Shown: in pieces, positions 1-6,473 of the stretch
Layout: the number at the start of each line of letters is the position of its first letter
How positions within the stretch are numbered: the first letter of the stretch is position 1
Assembly: GCA_030042915.1 (NCBI GenBank)
Contig: JASHYS010000516.1
Location: 1-7,542 of the forward strand
Source of the DNA: Acidobacteriaceae bacterium
GTDB taxonomy: Bacteria; Acidobacteriota; Terriglobia; Terriglobales; Acidobacteriaceae
Length of the DNA stretch: 7,542 nt
Direction: 5' to 3'
Notes under the pieces: model-generated
What the model was told of the DNA's origin: nothing
The model's database searches: none
What the model saw: the letters and a program-made list of their open reading frames with translations, nothing else
Position numbers and translations under genes: made by a program

Positions 1-42
1 GTGCAGGATGGCGATGTGCTGCACATCCGGCACAGCGGCTGA
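1..42 (+). CDS. C-terminal end of upstream gene, possibly YchF-type ATPase (TGS domain)
   Basis: Only the last 13 codons and a TGA stop are inside the window; the reading frame enters from the left edge. The visible tail reads VQDGDVLHIRHSG. The pattern V-x-DGD-(I/V)-(L/I)-H-(I/F) resembles the end of the TGS domain that closes the OBG-family ATPase YchF, whose tail usually reads like VVQDGDIIHFRF. That assignment rests on 13 residues and could be wrong; other TGS or beta-grasp proteins end similarly. The stop codon is immediately followed by the ATG of the ZIP transporter (TGAATG), so the two genes are probably cotranscribed and translationally coupled. Confidence 0.5.
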   Translation: MQDGDVLHIRHSG

Positions 43-768
43 ATGCTTACGACCTCGCTCATTCTCGGCGCCATTGCCGCGCTGGCCGATGTGGCCGGCG
101 GGCTGGTGCTGGTGCGCGCGCACGGCGTGGAGCGCTATCTGCGCTATTTTGTTGCGCTGGGCGCGGGGTTTCTGATGGCCACGGCGCTGCTGGAGATGGC
201 GCCCGAAAGTTTTCGGCTGAATGCGCGGCTCGGACCCGCGCTCATCATGGCCGGTTACTGCGCCGTGCATCTGCTCGAGCACACCATCAACGCGCACTTT
301 CATTTTGGCGAAGAGACGCATGCCGGCGAGTTCGTCTCACGGCGCACAGGCTACTCGGTGCTGGGAGGGTTGAGCGTGCACGCCCTGTTCGACGGCGTAG
401 CCATTGGGTCGGGTTTCGCGCTGTCGAACTGGCTGGGCTGGCTGATTTTTCTCGCTATCCTGCTGCACAAGGCGCCCGAGGGATTCACCATGGCCAGCGT
501 GATGATGGCCAGCGGACGCAGCCGCCGAACGGCGTTCTGGTCGGCGGTGGCTCTGGCCGCCGCTACGCTTGCCGGAGTGCTGGTGATTCAACTTGTGCCG
601 CAGTGGGTGCCGTATGGATTACCGGTATCGGCGGGCGTGGCCATCTACGTGGCGGCAACCGACCTGGTGCCCGAGGTGAACCGCGAGCCCGGCATCCGCA
701 TGGCGCTGGTGTTCTTCGCGGGGGTGGCGGCGTTTCTACTTCTGCGCATGATGCTGCCACAGATTTAA
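43..768 (+). CDS. ZIP-family divalent metal transporter
   Basis: A 241-residue integral membrane protein of the ZIP (ZRT/IRT-like) family, expected to move zinc or another divalent metal across the inner membrane into the cytoplasm. About eight hydrophobic segments are visible. The family's binuclear metal site is intact: H113-x3-D117-G118 (HALFDG) in helix 4 and H142-K-x-P-E146-G147 (HKAPEG) in helix 5. The conserved ending AGVAIYVAATDLVPE lies at about 197-211. A His/Glu-rich cytoplasmic loop (about 76-93, with H76, H80, H85, H87 and H93) sits between helices 3 and 4, as in many ZIPs. The length is normal for bacterial members. The ATG directly abuts the preceding stop codon and no clear Shine-Dalgarno is present, which suggests translational coupling. 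Metal specificity cannot be read from the sequence. Confidence 0.9.
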   Translation: MLTTSLILGAIAALADVAGGLVLVRAHGVERYLRYFVALGAGFLMATALLEMAPESFRLNARLGPALIMAGYCAVHLLEHTINAHFHFGEETHAGEFVSRRTGYSVLGGLSVHALFDGVAIGSGFALSNWLGWLIFLAILLHKAPEGFTMASVMMASGRSRRTAFWSAVALAAATLAGVLVIQLVPQWVPYGLPVSAGVAIYVAATDLVPEVNREPGIRMALVFFAGVAAFLLLRMMLPQI

Positions 769-778
769 GCTATCGGAT

Positions 779-2311
779 GTGGCGCACTGCACAGCACCCA
801 TCGAGCAACTTGCAAGCCCGGACGCGAGCCGCGGACTGAGATTCCGGCGCGCGGCTCGCGAGATCGCAGGCGCTCTCCTCTTCACGCTGCTCGGTTTTCT
901 GGTGATGGGCTACCATCCCGGCCTTGAAGACGATGGCATCTACCTGCCTGCGGTGAAAGCGCGCCTCGATCCCGCGCTCTATCCGTTCAACGCCGGATTT
1001 TTCAAGCTGCAGATGCAAGCCACGCAATTTGACGTGGGCATGGCGCACTTCGTGCGCTGGACGCGTATGCCGCTCGCGTGGGCGGAGCTTTTCTGGCAAC
1101 TGGTGTGCCTATTTCTGATTCTTTGGGCAGTCAAGCGCATCGCCAACCGGCTTTTCGAAGAGGAAACCGCGCGCTGGGCAGGCGTGGCGCTGGTGGCTGC
1201 GATGTTTACGCTTCCCGTTGCGGGCACGGCGCTCTACATGGTCGACCAACACCTGCACCCGCGCAACCTGGCTACGGCGGCGATCCTGCTGGCGGTTTCG
1301 CGGATTCTGGATGGGAAACGCTGGCAGGCCGCGCCATTGTTGCTGGTGGCGTTCCTCATGCATCCGCTGATGGCCGCGATGGGAATTTCATTTTGCTTTT
1401 TTCTTGCTGTGGCGCTGGCGGATTCGGTGCGCGCACGCGTGCTTCGGTGGCGCGATTCGCTCGCCGCTGCCGTGCCGCTGGGCTGGGTGTTCGAGCCGGC
1501 CGATCCGGCGTGGCGCAAGGCTCTGGACACTCGGACGTACTACTACCTGTACAAGTGGACCTGGTACGAATGGCTGGGCGCGCTGGCGCCTCTGTTTTTG
1601 TTCTGGTTGCTGTGGCGGCTGGCGCGCAGCCGTGGAGAAACCGTGCTGGCGCGATTTGCGCTGGCAGCGTTCGCCTACGGCGTCTTTCACCAGGCGCTGG
1701 CCATGGCCATGCTTTGCTCGCCGGCGCTGGTGCGGCTCACGCCGTTGCAACCGATGCGCTATCTGCATCTGCTCTATTTTCTCTTCATGCTCACGGCCGG
1801 ATGCCTGATGGGGAAATTTTTGCTGCAGCGGAGCGTGTGGCGATGGGCGGTGTTTCTGCTGGCGGTAAACGGATGCATGCTGGCGTGGCAGAGAGCAGAA
1901 TTCGCCAGCAGCCGGCACCTGGAGTTGCCGGGCCGCACGCCGGCCAACCCCTGGCTCGAGGCATTTGCCTGGATTCGTGCGAACACGCCTCAGAATGCCT
2001 ACTTTGCTCTCGACCCGCATTACATGGAAGCGCCGGGCGAGGATTATCACGGCTTTCGCGCATTGGCGGAGCGCAGCCAGCTGGCCGATGCGGTGAAGGA
2101 CGCAGCGGTGGTGACGCAGGTCCCGGAGCTGGGGCCGGTGTGGGCGCGGCAGGTGGAAGCCGAGCAGGGATGGAGCAACTTCAAGCTAGCGGATTTCGAG
2201 CGATTGAAGGCGGAATTTGGCGTGAATTGGGCGCTGGTTTCGTATCCGCAGCCGGAAGGCCTCGACTGCCCGTGGCACAACGGCATGCTGGCCGCGTGCC
2301 GGATTCCGTGA
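779..2311 (+). CDS. Polytopic membrane protein, GT-C glycosyltransferase-like, unknown function
   Basis: A 510-residue protein with roughly nine or ten hydrophobic segments between residues 28 and 370, then a soluble C-terminal domain of about 140 residues. Helix 1 (about 29-45) is followed by an outside loop carrying YHPGLEDDGIY, with acidic residues E50, D51 and D52. Such an acidic cluster in the first outside loop is the hallmark of GT-C fold transferases, which use lipid-linked sugar donors. The segment WIRANTPQNAYFAL (about 398-411) also resembles the start of the soluble domain in many GT-C-like proteins. I recognise no specific family and no substrate. The GTG at 779 is the only start codon between the upstream in-frame stop (749-751) and the first helix, but it has no visible Shine-Dalgarno, so an internal start is possible. 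The gene begins 10 nt after the ZIP gene and was probably cotranscribed with it. It could instead be a membrane protein with no transferase activity. Confidence 0.7.
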   Translation: MAHCTAPIEQLASPDASRGLRFRRAAREIAGALLFTLLGFLVMGYHPGLEDDGIYLPAVKARLDPALYPFNAGFFKLQMQATQFDVGMAHFVRWTRMPLAWAELFWQLVCLFLILWAVKRIANRLFEEETARWAGVALVAAMFTLPVAGTALYMVDQHLHPRNLATAAILLAVSRILDGKRWQAAPLLLVAFLMHPLMAAMGISFCFFLAVALADSVRARVLRWRDSLAAAVPLGWVFEPADPAWRKALDTRTYYYLYKWTWYEWLGALAPLFLFWLLWRLARSRGETVLARFALAAFAYGVFHQALAMAMLCSPALVRLTPLQPMRYLHLLYFLFMLTAGCLMGKFLLQRSVWRWAVFLLAVNGCMLAWQRAEFASSRHLELPGRTPANPWLEAFAWIRANTPQNAYFALDPHYMEAPGEDYHGFRALAERSQLADAVKDAAVVTQVPELGPVWARQVEAEQGWSNFKLADFERLKAEFGVNWALVSYPQPEGLDCPWHNGMLAACRIP

Positions 2312-2338
2312 GATTACGCCGTTGCAGGTTGCGGCTGC

Positions 2339-2356
2339 ATCCGCGAGAATGCGGAT
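2339..2356 (+). other. Stem-loop over the start region of the kinase-like gene
   Basis: ATCCGC and GCGGAT form a 6-bp stem around the loop GAGAAT. It can lengthen by a GC/GC pair across a bulged A at 2357. It ends 7 nt before the ATG at 2364 and contains the alternative ATG at 2349, so it could limit ribosome access to either start. It may be chance in GC-rich DNA. Confidence 0.25.
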
Positions 2357-2363
2357 AGCGGAC

Positions 2364-3770
2364 ATGCTGAACCTTACCCAGCGACTGATGGTCGGTTGTG
2401 TGCTCCTCGGCTGCCTGACCGTGGGTCTGGTGGCCATTGCGCACAAAGCGCTGGCCCGCGCGGGACAGCTCTCTCTGGGCTACGCCATTGCGGCTGCTGC
2501 GGTGCTGCTTGCAGCCCTGACCATTTACGCCATCCTGCGGCCCATCGGCAAGCTGGCACGCGACGCGCACCGCATTGCGCAGGGCAATCTGGAACATCAC
2601 GTCCTCTGGCGCGGCCACGACAACTTTGGGGTGATTGCCAGCGAGCTGAGCCGGATTGCCGTGCGGCTGCGCGAGTTGCGCGACACCGAGGCCGGACGCA
2701 AGCAGATGGAGTTTCAGCTTTCCGACGCTGTTCTGCAATCCATCTTTGAGCCCATCATCGTAACCGACGGCAAGGGACATGTGCTGAAGCTGAACCAGGC
2801 GGCAGCCGAATTGCTGGGCGAGGCCGCCAGCGACCGCATGGCTCTGGCAAAGGCGCCGGGCGGAGACAAGATCCTGAACTCGATTCGCGACGCCGTTTCA
2901 ATGCAGAAGGCCGTGGCAGCGGAAGGCGAAGCATCCATGCTGCCCATGCGCATCGGCCAGCAGGAGCGAAGCTATCGGCTGCGCACCACGCCCATGCGCG
3001 ACTCTGAGGGAAGGCTGCTGGGCGCTGTGACCACGCTTGAAGACGTGACCATCCTGCAGGATACCGACCGATTCAAGACGCAGTTTATTAGCGTGGCCAG
3101 CCGCAAGCTGCGCGATCCGCTGTTGCAATTGCGGCGCGGGCTCTATGCGCTGGCGCAGGGATTCAGCGGCGAGCTGACGCCGCTGCAGACCGAGCTGGTG
3201 GACTCGGCCAGCAAGGATGCAGAGAAGCTGAGCGACCTGATGAGCGATCTGATCGAAGTTGCGGAGCTGGACACGGGCAAGCGCGAGCTGAAACTGGAAC
3301 GAATCCGCCCGCTGCAGGTGTTGAACGAGGCGCGCAATGGGTTCATCGACGAGGCGGCCAGGAAACATGTGCGGATTGAGGTGCAGGCGTTTGCCGATCT
3401 GGCGACGGTGCAGGCTGATCGCCGTGCGCTGCGGTCGATTCTCGACAACCTGATTTCCAATGCGCTGCGCTACACGCCGGAGGACGGCGAAATTCTGCTG
3501 TCGGCCGAGGAGATCAAGAATTTTGTGCAATTCAGCGTGCGCGACACGGGACGCGGCATCGAGGCGGAGCGATTGAGCTCGATCTTCGACCGCTTGAATC
3601 CGTTCTCTGAAAGCGGAACGGGGCTGGGCCTCTCGCTGGCGCGGCGGCTGGTGGAGTCGCTGGGCGGGCAGATCGCCGTGGAGAGCCGGCTGGGTCACGG
3701 GTCGACTTTCCGGTTCACGCTTCCGGTAGCCGTAGCCACCGAAGCGCAGCATCCCGTCGAGGCGGGTTAG
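2364..3770 (+). CDS. HAMP-PAS sensor histidine-kinase-like protein lacking the phosphoacceptor histidine
   Basis: Numbering is from the ATG at 2364 (468 residues). Two helices (about 7-26 and 38-59) enclose an outside loop of only about a dozen residues, so there is no periplasmic sensor domain. Then follow a HAMP linker (about 56-109, RPIGKLARDAHRIAQGN), a PAS domain (about 120-231, IFEPIIVTDGKGHVLKLN), a HisKA-like dimerisation region (about 236-304) and a HATPase_c domain (about 311-456). The ATP-binding boxes are good: N-box DNLISNALRYTP (N366), G1 DTGRGI and G2 GTGLGLSLA. The H-box is not. Where kinases have SVASHELRTPL, this protein has SVASRKLRDPL, with Arg (CGC, 3102-3104) in place of His and no other His in the helical hairpin. 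It may be a pseudokinase or act through its partner. The frame stays open upstream to a TTG at 2322 and an ATG at 2349. I chose 2364 because it gives the usual short leader before helix 1. The short KdpD starts 4 nt downstream. Confidence 0.88.
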   Translation: MLNLTQRLMVGCVLLGCLTVGLVAIAHKALARAGQLSLGYAIAAAAVLLAALTIYAILRPIGKLARDAHRIAQGNLEHHVLWRGHDNFGVIASELSRIAVRLRELRDTEAGRKQMEFQLSDAVLQSIFEPIIVTDGKGHVLKLNQAAAELLGEAASDRMALAKAPGGDKILNSIRDAVSMQKAVAAEGEASMLPMRIGQQERSYRLRTTPMRDSEGRLLGAVTTLEDVTILQDTDRFKTQFISVASRKLRDPLLQLRRGLYALAQGFSGELTPLQTELVDSASKDAEKLSDLMSDLIEVAELDTGKRELKLERIRPLQVLNEARNGFIDEAARKHVRIEVQAFADLATVQADRRALRSILDNLISNALRYTPEDGEILLSAEEIKNFVQFSVRDTGRGIEAERLSSIFDRLNPFSESGTGLGLSLARRLVESLGGQIAVESRLGHGSTFRFTLPVAVATEAQHPVEAG

Positions 3771-3774
3771 AGCG

Positions 3775-4914
3775 ATGGCCGAGATCCAACTCGAGAAGAC
3801 TCCGGAACCCGCAAAGCTGCGCATCTATATTGGCGCGGCGCCCGGCGTAGGCAAAACCTACGACATGCTCAACGACGCCTACAACATGAAGCATCAGCAG
3901 GGCGTCGACGTGGTCATCGGGCTGGTGGAGTCGCACGGGCGCAAGGAGACTGAAGCGCGCATCCGCGACCTGGAGATCATTCCGCAAAAGGTGATTCCTT
4001 ATCGCGGGGTGAACCTGAAAGAGATGGACGTGGACGCCATCATCGCCCGCCATCCCACCACCGTGGTGGTAGACGAGCTGGCGCACACCAATGTGCCCGG
4101 CAGCAAGAATCGCAAGCGGTACGAGGATGTGCTGGAGCTGCTGGATGCGGGCATCAACGTGATGAGCGCGGTAAACATCCAGCACCTTGAAACCCTGAAC
4201 GACGCGGTGAGCCGCTCGGCCAGCACGACCATTCGCGAGACCGTTCCCGACAGCTTTTTCAAGCGCGCCGATGAAGTGGTGAACGTGGACGTGACGGTGG
4301 ACGAGCTGCGCAACCGGCTGCGCCAGGGAAAAATCTACGCGCCGGATAAAGTGGAGCAGTCGCTGGCCAACTTTTTCCGCAAGGGCAACCTGAACACGCT
4401 GCGCGAACTGGCGCTGCGTACCACGGCGGAGCAGGTGGGCAGCGCGGCTGCCGAGTACCGGCGCATCCAGGGATTGGAGCAGGCGCCGATCCCGGAGAAG
4501 GTGATGGTGTGCCTGAGCACGCGGCCGGGCACGGAGCGGCTGCTGCGCGTGGGCGCGCGCATTGCCGGACGCCTGGCGAGCAATTGGTACGCGGTGTACG
4601 TGACCCGCCCCGACGACAAAGGCCACGGCGACCCGGAGGCATATCACCGGCTGGAGGAGTATCAGCGCATGGCGCGGGATCTGGGCGCAAAAGTCGTGAC
4701 GCTCACCGATCGCAACGTGTCCGACGCACTGATCCGCTTTGCGCAGCAGGAAAACATCAGCCACGTGGTGTTTGGTCAGTCGGCGCGGTCGCGCTGGGAC
4801 ATTCTTTGGCGCGGCTCGGTGCTCAACCGCTTCCTGTCAGAGGTGCGCGACGTGACCGTGCAGGTGGTGCCCATGCAGGCGCTCAAGCGGATAAAGGCAG
4901 CGAGTATCCAATAG
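3775..4914 (+). CDS. kdpD: Short KdpD: osmosensitive K+ sensor N-terminal domain plus universal stress domain
   Basis: A 379-residue cytoplasmic protein equal to the N-terminal part of KdpD, the sensor of the potassium-uptake regulator KdpDE. The KdpD sensor domain (about 14-225) has the Walker A sequence GAAPGVGKT (20-28), GLVESHGR (49-56), DELAHTNVPGS (100-110) and VNIQHLETLND (133-143). A universal-stress-protein-like domain (about 241-367) ends in VVFGQSARSRW and VTVQVVP. Full KdpD, about 900 residues, continues with four helices, a GAF-like domain and a kinase; all are absent here. The stop is a clean TAG with no kinase remnant after it. Stand-alone short KdpDs are known, for example in the cyanobacterium Anabaena. 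GAGGCGGG at 3759-3766 serves as Shine-Dalgarno. The gene starts 4 nt after a membrane kinase-like gene, which suggests the two work together. No kdpFABC or kdpE is in view, so control of potassium uptake is an inference. The last three codons and the stop lie in a 7-bp repeat array. Confidence 0.9.
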   Translation: MAEIQLEKTPEPAKLRIYIGAAPGVGKTYDMLNDAYNMKHQQGVDVVIGLVESHGRKETEARIRDLEIIPQKVIPYRGVNLKEMDVDAIIARHPTTVVVDELAHTNVPGSKNRKRYEDVLELLDAGINVMSAVNIQHLETLNDAVSRSASTTIRETVPDSFFKRADEVVNVDVTVDELRNRLRQGKIYAPDKVEQSLANFFRKGNLNTLRELALRTTAEQVGSAAAEYRRIQGLEQAPIPEKVMVCLSTRPGTERLLRVGARIAGRLASNWYAVYVTRPDDKGHGDPEAYHRLEEYQRMARDLGAKVVTLTDRNVSDALIRFAQQENISHVVFGQSARSRWDILWRGSVLNRFLSEVRDVTVQVVPMQALKRIKAASIQ

Positions 4915-4937
4915 CCAATCGCCGGTAGCCAGTAGGA
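4903..4937 (+). repeat. Degenerate 7-bp tandem repeat array (consensus RRTAGCC), left copy
   Basis: Five consecutive heptamers can be read: AGTATCC, AATAGCC, AATCGCC, GGTAGCC and AGTAGGA, each close to RRTAGCC. The array supplies the last codons and the TAG stop of the short kdpD and continues into the intergenic region. A matching array in inverted orientation lies at 5949-5983. It resembles in kind the heptanucleotide short tandem repeats described in cyanobacteria, but the unit is different. Confidence 0.55.
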
Positions 4938-4946
4938 AGCCCCCCT

Positions 4947-4973
4947 GGTGCTGCGCATCACACCCGCAGCGCC
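4947..4973 (+). terminator. Hairpin after kdpD, possible terminator
   Basis: GGTGCTGCG (4947-4955) pairs with CGCAGCGCC (4965-4973) through 9 bp, including one G-U pair, around a 9-nt loop. It lies 32 nt past the kdpD stop, at the expected end of the plus-strand operon. It is followed by TCTTG rather than a run of T, so it may terminate weakly, protect the 3' end of the message, or mean nothing. Confidence 0.35.
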
Positions 4974-4975
4974 TC

Positions 4976-5005
4976 TTGAAGATGCGGAATCTGCGGCGGT
5001 AACAT
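4976..5005 (+). promoter_or_regulatory. Weak sigma-70 promoter candidate for the lipoprotein gene
   Basis: TTGAAG (4976-4981) and TAACAT (5000-5005) are separated by 18 nt, each matching four of six consensus bases. The start of transcription would fall near 5012, leaving a leader of about 55 nt before the ATG at 5068. The match is modest and could be chance. Confidence 0.3.
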
Positions 5006-5052
5006 TGAGGCAGGATCCGCGTCTAACTGGACAGGTCTCCAAAAGAAATCGT

Positions 5053-5059
5053 GGGGAGG
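5053..5059 (+). promoter_or_regulatory. Shine-Dalgarno deciding the lipoprotein start
   Basis: GGGGAGG ends 8 nt before the ATG at 5068. This is the strongest ribosome binding site on the plus strand of this window. It fixes the start at 5068 rather than at the earlier in-frame start codon at 4948. Confidence 0.8.
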
Positions 5060-5067
5060 TGTGCGCG

Positions 5068-5913
5068 ATGACTTCCCGTTTTCATTCGGCAGGTAGAAGC
5101 TGCTGGGCCGCGGTGATGGCTTGCGCTGTTTTGGCGGCCGGCATCGCGGGTTGCGGATCGAATTCGCCGACGATGAGCGACCCTCCTGGCTCTGGTGCGA
5201 ATATCACTGGAAACTGGGTGTTCACAGCCAATGCCGGGGCCAGTGGAATCGAACCGATATCCATTTACCTTGCATCCAATGCAGGAAGCGCGTCGGGGAT
5301 TGCGGTGCTGCCGCCGGAGCCCCAAATCTGTGTTGCAGGCGGATTCTGCGGCGGACCGCTCACCGTAATGAACACGTCGCTCACCGGTACAATTGACGCC
5401 AGCGGCAACCTGACGCTGGGTTCAACCGCCCCCGGAGGCGTTCCGGTGTTTGCCATGGCCGGAACTGTGAGCGGGACAACCATGTCGAATGGCAGCTTTA
5501 CGCTGACCGGCACTGAGGGGACGATATCGCAGGGGAGCGTAGCCGGAGTTGAGTATGCGGCGCTCGACGGAACCTATTCCGGCACCGTAACGTCAGCGAG
5601 TACGGGGCAGAGCTTCACGGTGTCGGCACTTCTGAACCAGAGCAACGGTCCGAATTCATCGGGACTGCTCGGCCTGACAGGAACAATGACCATAACCGGC
5701 GACTCCTGCGTCCCGTCCTCCGCAATGGCAATCAGCACCAGTTTCGTTGGCAGCGGCTTCCAAAACGGCCTGAATGTGACGTCAAGCGAAACTCTCGGCG
5801 TTTCGGGCACCCTTTCCCCGAGCGGAAAGACGCTTGCGATTCAGTACGGCCTCAGCGGAGCAAGCGGCAGCTGTTCCGGCGACTCCGCTGCAGGCACACT
5901 GACGCTGCAATAG
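5068..5913 (+). CDS. Secreted Gly/Ser/Thr-rich lipoprotein with two related beta-rich modules, unknown function
   Basis: A 281-residue predicted lipoprotein. A basic start (R4, R10) and a hydrophobic stretch (13-27) lead to a lipobox IAGC, with lipidated Cys29 followed by Gly-Ser, which favours export to the outer membrane. The rest is rich in Gly, Ser, Thr and Ala, with short alternating strands as in beta-sandwich or lipocalin-like surface proteins. Two modules share anchors in the same order: GNW (48-50) and GTY (168-170); SGIAV and SGLLG; CVAGG (C88) and CVPSS (C214); GTIDASGNLTL (107-117) and GTLSPSGKTLAI (247-258). This suggests an internal duplication. Each module has a second Cys (C94, C269) that could form a disulfide. 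The gene stands alone between two convergent operons, looks less GC-rich and uses more AT-ending codons than its neighbours, and is bracketed by inverted heptamer arrays. I recognise no named family. Confidence 0.85.
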   Translation: MTSRFHSAGRSCWAAVMACAVLAAGIAGCGSNSPTMSDPPGSGANITGNWVFTANAGASGIEPISIYLASNAGSASGIAVLPPEPQICVAGGFCGGPLTVMNTSLTGTIDASGNLTLGSTAPGGVPVFAMAGTVSGTTMSNGSFTLTGTEGTISQGSVAGVEYAALDGTYSGTVTSASTGQSFTVSALLNQSNGPNSSGLLGLTGTMTITGDSCVPSSAMAISTSFVGSGFQNGLNVTSSETLGVSGTLSPSGKTLAIQYGLSGASGSCSGDSAAGTLTLQ

Positions 5914-5948
5914 AAAGGCAGGGAACAGAAAGCCGGCGGTGCCGAGGT

Positions 5949-5983
5949 TTCTATTCCTTATTGGCTATGGGCTACTCCCTGCT
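5949..5983 (-). repeat. Degenerate 7-bp tandem repeat array, right copy (inverted)
   Basis: On the plus strand the heptamers read TTCTATT, CCTTATT, GGCTATG, GGCTACT and CCCTGCT. The two central units fit GGCTAYY, the reverse complement of the left array's RRTAGCC; the outer units fit at four or five of seven positions. The array ends directly at the stop codon (5984-5986) of the minus-strand gene. No strong hairpin ending in T residues is visible in the 70-bp convergent region 5914-5983. Confidence 0.45.
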
Positions 5984-6439
5984 CTATTCGCAGAAGACCT
6001 TCACCTTGGCCTTCTCTTCTTTGGCGTCCACGTCCACCGAAAGATCTTCGAGGTGATCGATCAGCTCCTCGAGATTCTCCGGTTTGATTTGCGACACCGT
6101 AAGCGGCACGCCGTGGGCGCTGAGTTTCTCGTCCAGCTGCTCCTGCGCCTGCTTGGGAATGAGGCTGGCCAGACGCACGCCCGCGCGCAGCAGTTGCATG
6201 GGCACGCGCACGTTGACGGTGGTGGGCTCACCCTTTTCGTTGGCTTCGACCAGCACGCGCAGGTATTTGGCGCGTGTTTTTGTGGGCGTATCGTTCCAGC
6301 CTTCGGGCGCGGTCGCTGTGAAGGTACGCGCGGTTACGGTGGAGTCGGGCTCGAGCGCGGTGAGCAGCTTCTCGGCTTCGTCGGCGGTGATTTTGCCGGC
6401 GGCAAGCATTTCCAAAATCTGGCGGCGATTTTCGTTCAT
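5984..6439 (-). CDS. YvlB-like protein with N-terminal SHOCT-like motif, unknown function
   Basis: A 151-residue soluble protein. Residues 5-29 (RQILEMLAAGKITADEAEKL...) form the short two-helix SHOCT-like motif found at the start of YvlB-type proteins. A charged linker (31-57) leads to a conserved core, KYLRVLVEANEKGEPTTVNV (58-77) then RVPMQLLRAGVRLASLIP (78-95). The acidic C-terminus has a possible helix, ENLEELIDHLEDL (121-133), and ends in a strand, VKVFCE. The pattern 'LRVxV...VNVxVPxxLxRAG' is typical of proteins encoded beside DUF2089 regulators; their role is not established to my knowledge. AGGAGAT (6444-6450) gives a strong Shine-Dalgarno 6 nt from the ATG, which fixes this start over any in-frame upstream one. 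It is the last gene of a three-gene minus-strand operon, separated from the second by an 89-nt spacer holding two palindromes. Confidence 0.85.
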   Translation of the reverse strand: MNENRRQILEMLAAGKITADEAEKLLTALEPDSTVTARTFTATAPEGWNDTPTKTRAKYLRVLVEANEKGEPTTVNVRVPMQLLRAGVRLASLIPKQAQEQLDEKLSAHGVPLTVSQIKPENLEELIDHLEDLSVDVDAKEEKAKVKVFCE

Positions 6440-6473
6440 TGGGATCTCCTGTCGGGGGTGGGTTTTTTCAAAA

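Noticed and set aside
1078..2358. Long plus-strand open frame (426 codons) overlapping the GT-C-like gene
   Set aside because: It is low-complexity Gly/Ala/Arg-rich translation, a shadow frame of GC-rich coding DNA. The overlapping 779-2311 frame has clear membrane helices and motifs.
2898..3824. Minus-strand open frame (308 codons) opposite the kinase-like gene
   Set aside because: Antisense shadow rich in Arg and Gln, with no domain. The plus-strand frame has intact N, G1 and G2 boxes.
3715..4764. Long minus-strand open frame (349 codons) opposite kdpD
   Set aside because: It is the antisense of an unmistakable KdpD domain, with His/Arg/Val-rich sequence and no family motif. It is a shadow of codon bias.
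4948..5067. Longer lipoprotein start at 4948
   Set aside because: It would add 40 residues before the signal peptide, and the start codon overlaps a hairpin. The strong Shine-Dalgarno and signal peptide point to 5068.
5934..5944. CGGC-GGT-GCCG hairpin after the lipoprotein gene as a terminator
   Set aside because: The stem is only 4 bp and no T run follows.
4903..5983. Inverted arrays as terminal inverted repeats of a transposon
   Set aside because: The arrays are degenerate tandem heptamers, not a single matched inverted repeat. There is no transposase and no target-site duplication visible.
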